Shown one piece after another: positions 25,913 through 34,493 of a stretch of DNA of 64,000 nucleotides (positions are counted from its first letter, which is position 1; every line of letters starts with the position of its first letter). Location: contig CAYRMD010000010.1 in NCBI GenBank assembly GCA_964425225.1, forward strand, positions 17,575-81,574, given 5' to 3'. Under the pieces are notes generated by a model. That model did not search any database, had not been told where the DNA came from, and worked only from the letters and a program-made list of their open reading frames with translations. Position numbers and translations under genes: made by a program. This stretch comes from BPJU01 sp964425225 (lineage in GTDB: Bacteria > Planctomycetota > Planctomycetia > Pirellulales > Pirellulaceae).

Positions 25913-28709
25913 TTGTGCGGCGCTTGTTTTGCTGGGTGCGGCAGGACTGTGGGGCAATGAATCCCCAAGCGCGACGGTGCCGAGATTCGAGATCGAGTAC
26001 TATCGGCTGAGCAATGGCTTGAAAGTAGCCTTGCTGCCGGATCCCCAGCTACCGCGGGTCACGGTGGCGGTTGCCTATCATGTGGGCTCGAAAAACGAAC
26101 GCAAAGGGCTGACCGGGTTTGCGCACTTCTTCGAACATATGATGTTTCGGGGTACCCAGCACGTCCCCAACTTCGACGTGCCGCTTCAAGAAGCTGGTGG
26201 TGAACCAAACGCTTTTACGACCGAGGATGTGACCATCTATTTCGAAACGGTCCCACCCACGTATTTGAAACGCGCTCTGTACATGGAGGCCGAGCGGATG
26301 GCATTTTTACCTTCGGCATTGGATCAGGAAAAGTTCGATACCGAGCGCGAGGTGGTCAAGAATGAGCGCCGTCAATCGATGGAGAACGTTCCGTATGGGC
26401 TGGCTGATGAGACATTGGCTGCGCATTTGTTTCCGAAAGGCCATCCCTATTCCTGGTCCGTGATCGGTTCGATGAAGGATCTGGATAACGCTACGTTGGA
26501 GGATCTGCGCCGATTTTTTTACGAATTCTATCATCCGGCCAATGCAGCGTTGGTTGTGGTAGGCAATTTCGAACCCTCGAAGGTGAAGCGTTGGATCGAG
26601 GACTATTTCGGCGTCATCCCGGCTGGTCCTCAGCCTTCAGTCCCGCCGATACCCAGTGCTCAGCGTCAACCTTCGCGAATCGTACAGCGAGATCAAGTGG
26701 AATTGCCTCGAATCTATTGGGCTTGGCGTACCTGTCCGGAAAAGTCGCCGGATGCCCCGGCGCTCGACATGCTCGCCGACATTTTAGCCGACGGGGTTGC
26801 CTCACGACTCTATCAAGCTCTTGTCGTTCCTCAATGGGCTGTTGAGGTCGAGGCTACATCACGCACCGGCGAATTAGATGGAAGTTTTCAAATTATCGTG
26901 ACCTTGAGTCCTGAAGCGACGATTCAGAAAGTCGAGCAAGTACTCCAGGAGCAGCTCGAGCGGTTGAAGGAGCAGCCGGTAAGTGCCGAGGAACTTCGGC
27001 GTGCCGTAGCCAAACATCAGTTGCGCCTATTACGGCAGTTGGTCGGCCCGCATTCCCGTGCCTTTGTCGTGGCCAGTGGAGCGGCTCAGTACGACGATCC
27101 CCACGACTATCAGCGATCCTTTCGAGACTATCTGACTTTAACTCCCCAGATGCTACACCGTGCAGCCCAAAGTTATTGGAGTCGCCCGCCGGTGGTGCTC
27201 GTCGTTGAACCGGTATCGGCAGGGCAAGAAGAATCGCCCGCCGTACTGGTTGAGGCGTCGGACGCTGATCCGAGAACCGTCGAGCCTCGTGCCGTTGCCG
27301 AGGATGCCCGTTGGCAAATGCTTCCGGAACCGGAGCCGGCCCAGAGCTATCCACTTCCACGGGTGGAACGAGCCACCTTGTCGAACGGAATGGAACTGTG
27401 GTTGGTACGTCGACCTACGCTTCCCCTGGTCACGGCTCGGCTCGTGGTGGGTGTCGGCACGCAAGACGATCCGACAGGAAAGGAAGGCTTAGTATCGCTT
27501 CTTGCCCGGGTTTGGGATCATGGTACCCAGGAGTGGACGGCTGAGGAGTTTACCGCGAAATTGGAGAATTACGGCGTTTCTCTAAGTACGATAGCGCTCC
27601 GACATGTTACTCAATTAGGCTTTACCGCGACCACTGAACACCTTCCACACGTTATGGGACTGGTGGGCCAGATGGTGGGCCAACCCCGCTGGGACCCTGG
27701 CGATGTGCGACGCGAGCGCGAGCGGCTGTTGAACCAATTGCGGCAGGGTGCCAATGATCCGGGTTGGGTGGCGGCGCGCGTCTTTCCGATGGTGCTCTAC
27801 GGACCGCAATCTCCTTTGGGCAGGCCAGCTTTGGGATGGAGCGACACGTTAAGTACGATCGAATCCGCGGACATCCAAGCATTTTACCAACAAAACTTCG
27901 TGCCCCGTGTGGCAACACTCGTCCTGGTTGGGGATGTGGACCTGGCCTCTGCCGTAGCTTTGGCAGAGAATAGCTTTGGTGAGTGGCAGTCCAGAGTCCC
28001 GGCCCGAAGAAACGTCTCGCGGCCGGCAGGCGAGCTTTCTCCAGCGGCTGGCATTTGGGCAGTGGATGTGCCGGGGGCCGTACAAAGCGTCTTGGTCGTG
28101 GGCCGACGCTTGTGGCCAGCCGCTGATCCCCGCTCGACTTCGGCGGAAGTGGCAAACCGCATCCTTGGCGGCGACTTCCTCAGCCGGCTCAATCAAAACC
28201 TGCGTGAGAAACATGGTTACACCTACGGCGTGCGCTCGGTATTGCATTCCTTCGGCAGTGATGGCCATTGGGTTTGTTCAACGTCGGTTCGGGCTAACGT
28301 TACGGCCGATGCGTTACTGGAGATTTTCGACGAGCTGCAAGCAGTAGCGGAAAACCAACGGCCGCTGACGGATCAGGAGATCCAGACGGCACGACAGGCC
28401 GAACACCTGGCTTCTCCAGAACGATTTGAAACCTTGGAGCGATTGGCGGAAGCCACGGTGCGGCTAGTCACCGAACGGCTACCAACCGACTATTGGCACC
28501 AACTTGAGCGGCAATTATCCCAACTGTCCACCGAAGAGGTGCGCAAGGTGGCCCATAAGCTCACAGCGCGCAACGATCGCGTTGTACTTGTCGTAGGGGA
28601 TCGGCGTATTATCGAGGAGCCGTTGCGGAGCATCGCCGGCAACCCGATACGTTGGTTATCACCGGACGGAACAGTTCTGCCGCTTGGCGACCCAAATGGC
28701 TCACAATAA
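25797..28709 (+). CDS. Tandem M16 (pitrilysin-type) zinc protease, probably exported
   Basis: About 970 residues with two M16 units. Unit 1 (about 65-500) has the inverted zinc motif H110-F-F-E-H114 in GFAHFFEHMMFRGT and the downstream glutamate in YMEAERMAF, so it is catalytically equipped. Unit 2 (about 520-960; VERATLSNGMELWLVRR, EGLVSLLARVWDHG) lacks the motif and is the inactive partner half. A hydrophobic stretch (ALNCAALVLLGAAGLWG) just before the first domain looks like a signal peptide. The start is uncertain: no ATG lies close to the signal, and 25797 (GGGGGA upstream) or 25809 are the nearest, giving an overlap of about 116 bases with the DHS-like gene. Confidence 0.88.
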   Translation: MPKFMPTQLRFCPCWLKACSKNWNVWVGKAKSISITALNCAALVLLGAAGLWGNESPSATVPRFEIEYYRLSNGLKVALLPDPQLPRVTVAVAYHVGSKNERKGLTGFAHFFEHMMFRGTQHVPNFDVPLQEAGGEPNAFTTEDVTIYFETVPPTYLKRALYMEAERMAFLPSALDQEKFDTEREVVKNERRQSMENVPYGLADETLAAHLFPKGHPYSWSVIGSMKDLDNATLEDLRRFFYEFYHPANAALVVVGNFEPSKVKRWIEDYFGVIPAGPQPSVPPIPSAQRQPSRIVQRDQVELPRIYWAWRTCPEKSPDAPALDMLADILADGVASRLYQALVVPQWAVEVEATSRTGELDGSFQIIVTLSPEATIQKVEQVLQEQLERLKEQPVSAEELRRAVAKHQLRLLRQLVGPHSRAFVVASGAAQYDDPHDYQRSFRDYLTLTPQMLHRAAQSYWSRPPVVLVVEPVSAGQEESPAVLVEASDADPRTVEPRAVAEDARWQMLPEPEPAQSYPLPRVERATLSNGMELWLVRRPTLPLVTARLVVGVGTQDDPTGKEGLVSLLARVWDHGTQEWTAEEFTAKLENYGVSLSTIALRHVTQLGFTATTEHLPHVMGLVGQMVGQPRWDPGDVRRERERLLNQLRQGANDPGWVAARVFPMVLYGPQSPLGRPALGWSDTLSTIESADIQAFYQQNFVPRVATLVLVGDVDLASAVALAENSFGEWQSRVPARRNVSRPAGELSPAAGIWAVDVPGAVQSVLVVGRRLWPAADPRSTSAEVANRILGGDFLSRLNQNLREKHGYTYGVRSVLHSFGSDGHWVCSTSVRANVTADALLEIFDELQAVAENQRPLTDQEIQTARQAEHLASPERFETLERLAEATVRLVTERLPTDYWHQLERQLSQLSTEEVRKVAHKLTARNDRVVLVVGDRRIIEEPLRSIAGNPIRWLSPDGTVLPLGDPNGSQ

Positions 28710-28834
28710 AAAAGAAGCGCCCCTGACTTATGCACATAGACACAGGGCGTTCGAAAGTCGGGTTGCCAAGTTAAGCCCCGCCGATATATTTAGTGGTTTC
28801 GGCAGCCTGAATGGAGCACGCACTAAACCGACCA

Positions 28835-28907
28835 GCCAGCGTAGCTCAACCGGCAGAGCAGCTGATTTGTAATCAGCAGGTTGTGGGTTCAAGTCCCTCC
28901 GCTGGCT
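28835..28907 (+). tRNA. tRNA-Thr (TGT)
   Basis: A 73-base cloverleaf: acceptor GCCAGCG pairs with CGCTGGC, anticodon stem CTGAT/ATCAG with loop TTGTAA reading TGT, T-arm GTGGGTTCAAGTCCC. CCA is not encoded. First of four tRNAs upstream of tuf. Confidence 0.97.
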
Positions 28908-29014
28908 TTATAACGGTAAAGTACGACGGTTAGAACGTCAGGCGATGCGGGGTGTTGCCGTGCGGATGGATCCAGTGCACGATTAGGGAACACTACGGCA
29001 GGGATAAAAACCGA

Positions 29015-29096
29015 GGGGGGTTTCCCGAGTGGTCAAAGGGGCCAGACTGTAAATCTGGTGGCTCAGCCTTCGAAGGTTCGAATCCTTCACCCCCCA
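29015..29096 (+). tRNA. tRNA-Tyr (GTA)
   Basis: An 82-base class II tRNA with a long variable arm. Acceptor GGGGGGT pairs with ACCCCCC, anticodon stem CAGAC-type with GTA, T-loop GGTTCGAATCC. Confidence 0.97.
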
Positions 29097-29188
29097 TTGG
29101 CTGCGAGCCCTGTCGTGTTGGCCTCCCGTCGAGTCGACGGTCAGGCACCAGGGTGCCGGTACCGTAGAGTTCCACGAAGATCCGTTTT

Positions 29189-29259
29189 GCGGGTGTAGCT
29201 CAGTGGTAGAGCAACAGCCTTCCAAGCTGAAGACGAGGGTTCGATTCCCTTCACCCGCT
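29189..29259 (+). tRNA. tRNA-Gly (TCC)
   Basis: A 71-base cloverleaf: acceptor GCGGGTG with CACCCGC, D-arm AGCTCAGTGGTAGAGC, anticodon TCC in AGCCTTCCAAGCT, T-arm AGGGTTCGATTCCCT. Confidence 0.97.
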
Positions 29260-29292
29260 TCGGACCCATCGGTCCGGCGGACGCTGCGTGTG

Positions 29293-29365
<73 letters not shown>

Positions 29366-29421
29366 TTGTTCTGCCGCCGAGCTGAAGACCCGGACTGTGG
29401 GGGCAATTCAGCCAATGCCAC

Positions 29422-29450
29422 TTTACGCGCTTGGCAGACTCTGTCATAAT
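29422..29450 (+). promoter_or_regulatory. Candidate promoter of tuf
   Basis: TTTACG (29422-29427), 17-base spacer, CATAAT (29445-29450), leaving a 5' leader of about 105 bases before tuf. Predicted by eye; tuf may also be read from the tRNA promoter. Confidence 0.35.
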
Positions 29451-29561
29451 TTGAGTTTTCTAGGTTGGCGCGACCTACCGGTTGTTAGGTGTGCTAGTAA
29501 CGAAATGGTATTGGGGAGAGTGGTTCGAGGAAACCTTAGTAACACATAAGGCGAGTAAGCA

Positions 29562-30758
29562 ATGGCAAAGGAGGTATTTGAACGGAAAAAGCCGCACGTG
29601 AACGTCGGCACCATTGGGCACATTGACCACGGGAAAACGACTTTGGCAGGCGCAATCTTGGCGGTTCAAAGCCGTAAGGGTTTGGCTCAGTTCAAGTCGT
29701 ATGCAGAAATCGCCAAAGGCGGAACGGTTCGAGACGAAACGAAAACTGTCACGATTGCGGTAGCCCACATCGAATACGAGACCGAGAAACGCCACTATGC
29801 TCATATCGACTGTCCGGGGCACGCTGACTACATCAAGAATATGATCACCGGTGCGGCGCAAATGGACGGTGCGATTTTGGTCGTCTCGGCAGCCGACGGT
29901 CCGATGCCCCAGACGAAAGAGCACGTGCTGTTAGCTCGCCAGGTAGGCGTCCCAGCAATGGTCGTTTTCCTGAACAAGTGTGATTTGGTGGACGACCCAG
30001 AATTATTGGAACTGGTCGAAATCGATATTCGGGACTTGTTGAACAAGTACGAGTTTAACGGTGACGAAGTTCCCATTATCCGCGGGTCGGCCCTGCCTGC
30101 CTATCAGCGACCGGATGACCCGCAAGCTACCAAGTGCATTGAAGAGTTGTTGGAGGCCATTGACAACTATATTCCGTTACCAAAGCGCGAAGAGGACAAA
30201 CCGTTCTTGATGGCCGTAGAAGATGTCTTCTCGATTGAAGGTCGCGGTACGGTAGCTACCGGGCGAATCGAGCGCGGCGTGGTGCGAGTCGGCGACGAAG
30301 TAGAAATCGTCGGGTTGACCGATGAGCCTCGAAAGACGACAGTCACCGGCGTGGAGATGTTTCGCAAGGTTCTTGAAGAAGGGCGAGCTGGTGATAACGT
30401 GGGGTGCCTGCTCCGGGGTATCAAGCGAGACGAAGTCGAGCGCGGACAGGTGCTTGCTAAACCCGGTTCGGTAAAACCTCACCGCAAATTCGAAGCCGAA
30501 GTCTACTGCTTGTCGAAAGACGAGGGTGGTCGTCATACCCCGTTTTTCAGCGGGTATCGGCCCCAATTCTATTTCCGCACTACCGACGTCACCGGAACAG
30601 CTAACCTTGTTAAGGCCGATATGTGCATGCCCGGTGACAATGTTCGGCTGCAAGTAGAATTGCTCAAACCTATTGCCATGGACGAAGGGGTGCGGTTTGC
30701 CATTCGGGAGGGTGGTAAGACGGTTGGTTCGGGAGTCGTTACGAAGATCCTCGAGTAA
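29562..30758 (+). CDS. tuf: Elongation factor Tu
   Basis: A 398-residue EF-Tu that brings aminoacyl-tRNA to the ribosome. G1 is GHIDHGKTT (about 19-27), G3 is DCPGHADY, G4 is NKCD, and domains 2-3 carry GRGTVATGRIERGVV, GRHTPFFSGYRPQFYFRTTDVTG. Switch I is atypical: DETKTVTIAVAHIEYET (about 58-74) replaces the usual EKARGITINTSHVEYET, losing R-G but keeping the Mg-binding threonine (T64). I recall this substitution from planctomycete EF-Tu. Preceded by four tRNAs, followed by tRNA-Trp. Confidence 0.98.
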   Translation: MAKEVFERKKPHVNVGTIGHIDHGKTTLAGAILAVQSRKGLAQFKSYAEIAKGGTVRDETKTVTIAVAHIEYETEKRHYAHIDCPGHADYIKNMITGAAQMDGAILVVSAADGPMPQTKEHVLLARQVGVPAMVVFLNKCDLVDDPELLELVEIDIRDLLNKYEFNGDEVPIIRGSALPAYQRPDDPQATKCIEELLEAIDNYIPLPKREEDKPFLMAVEDVFSIEGRGTVATGRIERGVVRVGDEVEIVGLTDEPRKTTVTGVEMFRKVLEEGRAGDNVGCLLRGIKRDEVERGQVLAKPGSVKPHRKFEAEVYCLSKDEGGRHTPFFSGYRPQFYFRTTDVTGTANLVKADMCMPGDNVRLQVELLKPIAMDEGVRFAIREGGKTVGSGVVTKILE

Positions 30759-30851
30759 GGTTGAGCGATCAGGCTCCGTGTCCGGCCGGCGTATAGATAG
30801 AAGGCCGAACGGTCTGCTACAATAAGTCAACAGCGGCGTTATTCGGCCCAC

Positions 30852-30924
30852 AGGGGTGTAGCTCAACTGGTAGAGCACCGGTCTCCAAAACCGGGGGTTG
30901 CGAGTTCGAGTCCCGCCGCCCCTG
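30852..30924 (+). tRNA. tRNA-Trp (CCA)
   Basis: A 73-base cloverleaf: acceptor AGGGGTG with CGCCCCT (one G-U pair), anticodon CCA in CGGTCTCCAAAACCG, T-arm CGAGTTCGAGTCCCG, discriminator G. The position between tuf and secE is conserved in many bacteria. Confidence 0.97.
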
Positions 30925-30948
30925 CTCGAATCAGCCATTGCCTCGCTC

Positions 30949-30991
30949 AACAGGCACACGCCCAAGGTGTCGACGGTCGCCTGTTTTTTTT
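30949..30991 (+). terminator. Intrinsic terminator after tRNA-Trp
   Basis: AACAGGC (30949-30955) pairs perfectly with GCCTGTT (30979-30985), and the stem runs into T8 (30984-30991). An inner ACAC/GTGT stem can form in the loop. It ends the tuf-tRNA-Trp transcript and lies 45 bases before secE, so secE needs its own promoter or readthrough. Confidence 0.8.
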
Positions 30992-31036
30992 CGGCCCGGC
31001 ATGTACCTGCTGGAGTGAGCGGCGTGCGGGTGAAAC

Positions 31037-31453
31037 ATGAGTGCCATTTTTCGAGAGTTATTCCAGGTCGGCATCTACAAGCGGACTCAGGGTTTGCTGG
31101 TCCGCCAAATAACCGGCGCTGTGGTAGCGCTCGGTTTTTTGATCGCCGCTTGGCAACTCTATATTTGGCTTCGGGTAACTGTCCAGGCGGCGTGGCTGGT
31201 ATACGGCGTGCCGATGTTCGTAGCCCTGGTTGGTCTGTGGACAAGCTATCGGCTGGTGAATGTGCCGCGGTTTGCTGATTTTTTAATAGCGGTGGAAGCG
31301 GAAATGCGAACCGTTTGGTGGCCCTCGTGGGCCGAAACGGTACGCAGCTCTACCGTTGTCATCTTCGTGATGTTTTTTTTGGCCGCGGTACTATTTGCTT
31401 TCGACTTTGTCTGGACGGTTGTGTTTCAGTTCTTGGGCATTTTGAGGAAGTAA
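31037..31453 (+). CDS. secE: Preprotein translocase subunit SecE
   Basis: A 138-residue SecE with three predicted membrane helices (about 27-47, 52-75 and 105-131), the long form, not the single-helix form of Gram-positive bacteria. The conserved amphipathic element before the last helix is FLIAVEAEMRTVWWPSWAETVRSSTVVI. It partners SecY in the translocon. It is followed by nusG after 41 bases, the usual pair. Confidence 0.95.
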   Translation: MSAIFRELFQVGIYKRTQGLLVRQITGAVVALGFLIAAWQLYIWLRVTVQAAWLVYGVPMFVALVGLWTSYRLVNVPRFADFLIAVEAEMRTVWWPSWAETVRSSTVVIFVMFFLAAVLFAFDFVWTVVFQFLGILRK

Positions 31454-31494
31454 CTGAGCTGGTATCTGCCGCGGCAAACCTTGATAGGTCTATC

Positions 31495-32481
31495 ATGACG
31501 CAACCCAGTGACTCCATGTCGTCCAATGAGCTGCAGCAGCCGGGCGGTTCGCCGCAACCGATTGACAGCGTACGCGCCGCTCCCGCACCGCAAGCCAGCA
31601 CCGTACAACCGCTAGCCACCGAGACGAATTGCGCAATCCCGGGAGTAATGACCACGGAAGCTCGGGAGAACTTGGTACGCATCGAGGCTACCAACAGTGC
31701 TGCGGATGATTCGGTGAATCGCGCCGCAGAGCCAAGTGGCTTTTCGACCGAACCCGATGCATCGCAGGGCGATACAGAACCTAGTCCGGTGGAATCGATT
31801 GGGCCGCAGGCGGAGGAATCAGAAGCATTCGAAGTCCAGCCAGAACCAGAAGAAGTCCAGTCAGAAACCGTGTCCGAGTCGTCCGGCAGCCCAGCGGTAC
31901 GTCCAATTGAGGAGGTGCCGGTAAGCCCGCCAGAAATCCCCGAATTCCAATGGTACATCATTCGCGTCATGGTCAATCGGGAAACCGTGGCGGCGGAGGC
32001 GTTGCGCAAGCGGATCCAAATTGCCGGTTTGCAAGACTATTTTGGGGAAATTGTGGCACCCACCGAAGATGTGGTCGAGTTTACCAAGACGGGAAAAAAG
32101 CGTACGGTTAAGCGTAAGCTTTTCCCGGGCTATATCATGGTGCGCATGGCGCTGACCGATGAGACATGGTTTTTGGTTCGTGAAACCCCCGGAATTGGGG
32201 ATTTTACCGGGGGAGCCGGACGCCCCACGCCGATGACTCCCGACGAAGTGCGACGGATCATTAGGCCCAAGGGGCCTGCCGATCAGGAGGAACCCGCGGT
32301 TAGACTGGCAATTCCGTTCTCGGTTGGCGATCGTGTCCGAGTCAAAGAGGGATATTTTCAGAATTTCGAAGGGGACGTTGCGGCAATTGACGAGACGAAT
32401 GGCCGTGTAACGGTGATGATTAACATCTTTGGAAGGTCTACGCCTGTAGAATTGCAGCACTGGCAGATGGAGCGCATTTAA
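31495..32481 (+). CDS. nusG: Transcription termination/antitermination factor NusG with long N-terminal extension
   Basis: A 328-residue NusG against about 180 in most bacteria. The NGN domain starts at residue 151 (FQWYIIRVMVNRETVAAEALRKRI), includes TVKRKLFPGYIMVRMALTDETWFLVRETPGIGDFTGG, and the KOW domain follows (FSVGDRVRVKEGYFQNFEGDVAAIDETNGRVTVMINIFGRSTPVEL). Residues 1-150 are Ser/Pro/Glu/Gln-rich, low complexity and acidic, predicted disordered. ATG 31495 is the first good start after secE; ATG 31513 is an alternative. NusG binds RNA polymerase and couples it to ribosomes or Rho; the tail's role is unknown. Confidence 0.95.
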   Translation: MTQPSDSMSSNELQQPGGSPQPIDSVRAAPAPQASTVQPLATETNCAIPGVMTTEARENLVRIEATNSAADDSVNRAAEPSGFSTEPDASQGDTEPSPVESIGPQAEESEAFEVQPEPEEVQSETVSESSGSPAVRPIEEVPVSPPEIPEFQWYIIRVMVNRETVAAEALRKRIQIAGLQDYFGEIVAPTEDVVEFTKTGKKRTVKRKLFPGYIMVRMALTDETWFLVRETPGIGDFTGGAGRPTPMTPDEVRRIIRPKGPADQEEPAVRLAIPFSVGDRVRVKEGYFQNFEGDVAAIDETNGRVTVMINIFGRSTPVELQHWQMERI

Positions 32482-32545
32482 TGGCCGAATACGGTCAGAG
32501 GTCCCTTGGAATATCCCGTGAGGTACTTCTGGAGATTCAGCGGTA

Positions 32546-32980
32546 ATGGCAAAGCAACGACAGCTTATTGGACAGGCACGCTTTCAGGTACCTGCCGGGC
32601 AGGCCACGCCTGCTCCTCCCGTGGGAACCTCGCTTGGCAAATACGGTATTAACTTGGGGCAATTTGTGACCCAATTCAACGAGCGAACGCGCGAATTGGT
32701 CGGAACTCGGGTCACGGTAATCGTCAACGTGTACAGCGATAAGACGTTCGAGTTTACCGTGAAAAGCCCTCCGGCTTCGGAATTGCTCAAGCAGGCGGCC
32801 GGTATTGTGAAAGGCTCCGGAGCGCCAAACAGAGAGAAGGTCGGGCGGGTGACTCGGGCGCAGATTGACGAGATCTGCCGCAAAAAAATGGCCGATCTCA
32901 ATGCCCGTGATCTGGAACACGCACGACGCATGATCATGGGTACGGCACGCAGCATGGGTATCGAGGTTGTGGAGGGCTAA
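32546..32980 (+). CDS. rplK: 50S ribosomal protein L11
   Basis: A 144-residue L11 (uL11) of the GTPase-associated centre. Signatures: GQATPAPPVGTSLGKYGINLGQFVTQFN in the N-terminal thiostrepton-side domain, and VTRAQIDEICRKKMADLNARDLEHARRMIMGTARSMGIEV at the C-terminus. GGAG precedes the ATG. Two bases separate its stop from rplA, so the pair is probably co-translated; L1 binding to the leader often controls both. Confidence 0.98.
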   Translation: MAKQRQLIGQARFQVPAGQATPAPPVGTSLGKYGINLGQFVTQFNERTRELVGTRVTVIVNVYSDKTFEFTVKSPPASELLKQAAGIVKGSGAPNREKVGRVTRAQIDEICRKKMADLNARDLEHARRMIMGTARSMGIEVVEG

Positions 32981-32982
32981 GC

Positions 32983-33660
32983 ATGCCGAAGCATTCACGT
33001 CGCTATCGCCAATTGGCTGCGCTAGTCCCAGCAAAACCGGTCGACCTGGCCTCAGCCATCCAAACGCTCAAGCAGTTCAACAACACGCGTTTCGACCAGT
33101 CGGTCGAGGTTCACGTGCGATTGGGAATCGATCCGAAGCAAGCCGACCAAATGGTTCGCGGTAGTGTCGTTCTACCACATGGTATCGGGCGTACTCAGCG
33201 CGTTGCGGTCTTTGCCAAGGGCGAGTTAGCCGATTTAGCGCGTCGAGCTGGTGCTGACATCGTAGGGCAAGAAGATCTGGTGAATCGGGTTAAGGAAGGA
33301 TGGCTGGAATTCGACGTGTGCATTGCTACACCGGACATGATGGGTCTGGTCGGACCTCTGGGTAGGATCTTGGGCCCGCGAGGTCTGATGCCTTCGCCCC
33401 GGGCTGGCACGGTGACCACGGATGTGGCGCGGGTCGTTCGTGAGTATAAAGCGGGTAAAGTCGAATTCAAAAACGACTCGGGCGGAAATGTGCATGCAGT
33501 CGTGGGTAAGTTAAGCTTTTCCGAACAACAGCTTATCGAAAATATTCAGACGTTCTTAGATTATTTGAATAGCTTGCGTCCTGCGGCCGTTCGAGGTGCT
33601 TTTATCCGCTCGATTAACGTAGCAGCCACCATGAGTCCGGCAGTTGCTATCGCCCTCTAA
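32983..33660 (+). CDS. rplA: 50S ribosomal protein L1
   Basis: A 225-residue L1 (uL1), the mobile stalk protein at the E site and often a repressor of its own L11-L1 operon. Signatures: RFDQSVEVHVRLGIDPKQADQMVRGSVVLPHG, DMMGLVGPLGRILGPRGLMPSPRAGTVT, YKAGKVEFKNDSGGNVHAVVGKLSF. GGAGGG within the end of rplK serves as Shine-Dalgarno. Confidence 0.98.
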   Translation: MPKHSRRYRQLAALVPAKPVDLASAIQTLKQFNNTRFDQSVEVHVRLGIDPKQADQMVRGSVVLPHGIGRTQRVAVFAKGELADLARRAGADIVGQEDLVNRVKEGWLEFDVCIATPDMMGLVGPLGRILGPRGLMPSPRAGTVTTDVARVVREYKAGKVEFKNDSGGNVHAVVGKLSFSEQQLIENIQTFLDYLNSLRPAAVRGAFIRSINVAATMSPAVAIAL

Positions 33661-33691
33661 GTCGGTTTTTCCATAGGTAGGGATTCCACTG

Positions 33692-34225
33692 ATGAGTCGT
33701 TATGTAAAGAATTTGATCACCCAGGAAATTTCCCGACGCTTACAAGGCGTCGAAGATCTACTGTTGGTGAACGTCGTCGGAATGGATGCGGATTCGACCT
33801 ATCGATTGCGGAAGGAGTTGCGCGAAAAAAACATCCGCCTGATGGTTGTCAAAACTAGTTTGGCTCGCCGGGCGTGTGAGGGAACGCGTTTGGCACCGGC
33901 TTTTGAAGGGGCCACCGGACCGATTGCTTTGGTGTGGGGAGGCGACGATTTTGTCTCGCTAGCCAAAGAGATTACGCGCATCATCAAAGAAGGCAAATAT
34001 GAAAAGTTCGAGGCCAAGGGTGGAGTCTTCGAGGGAGAACGCCTCACGGTGGAGCGGATTGAACAGATCAGCAAATGGCCAAGCCGCCAAGAACAGCTAG
34101 CGATGCTGCTCGGCCAGATCCTCTCACCGGGTGCCCAATTGGCTTCGCAGATCCTTGGCCCAGGAGGCTCATTGGCTAGTCAGATTCAGCAGTTGGCCGA
34201 GGAGCGACCTTCGGCTCCTGCCTGA
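33692..34225 (+). CDS. rplJ: 50S ribosomal protein L10
   Basis: A 177-residue L10 (uL10), base of the L7/L12 stalk. Signatures: VNVVGMDADSTYRLRKELREKNIRLMVVKTSLARRA, FEGATGPIALVWGGDDFVSLAKEI; the C-terminal helix (REQLAMLLGQILSPGAQLASQILGPGGSLASQIQQLAEE) offers repeated L12-dimer sites. A 268-base gap separates it from rplL, longer than usual. Confidence 0.97.
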   Translation: MSRYVKNLITQEISRRLQGVEDLLLVNVVGMDADSTYRLRKELREKNIRLMVVKTSLARRACEGTRLAPAFEGATGPIALVWGGDDFVSLAKEITRIIKEGKYEKFEAKGGVFEGERLTVERIEQISKWPSRQEQLAMLLGQILSPGAQLASQILGPGGSLASQIQQLAEERPSAPA

Positions 34226-34353
34226 AAGCTCGCTCCGTAGGTAAATCAGGCCGACCTCCGCGGTACGCCTAAGAACAAGGTATAACCGGTTGAACAAACG
34301 ATCTGTCGCCGACAAATGGCAGGTTCACCTGCGATCAGGAACGACAACTGACC

Positions 34354-34382
34354 TTGGCAGGATCCATGGTAAAGTGTCCAAT
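34354..34382 (+). promoter_or_regulatory. Weak candidate promoter before rplL
   Basis: TTGGCA (34354-34359), 17-base spacer, TCCAAT (34377-34382), inside the unusually long rplJ-rplL gap, about 110 bases before rplL. A separate promoter could help make the extra copies of L7/L12 that the ribosome needs, but the -10 match is poor. Confidence 0.25.
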
Positions 34383-34493
34383 GAGAACATGATGTAGTGT
34401 CTCCGTACAAGGGGTACAGCTTTCTTCAGCTTAGGGGGCAGGATAGGATGGTCGTAGTTTCAGGGTCTTTCTCGAAGAAGGGTTGATGGCAAT

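Noticed and set aside
28720..28765. Possible terminator after the M16 gene (GCGCCCCTG ... CAGGGCG)
   Set aside because: The stem is imperfect, the loop is long and no T run follows.
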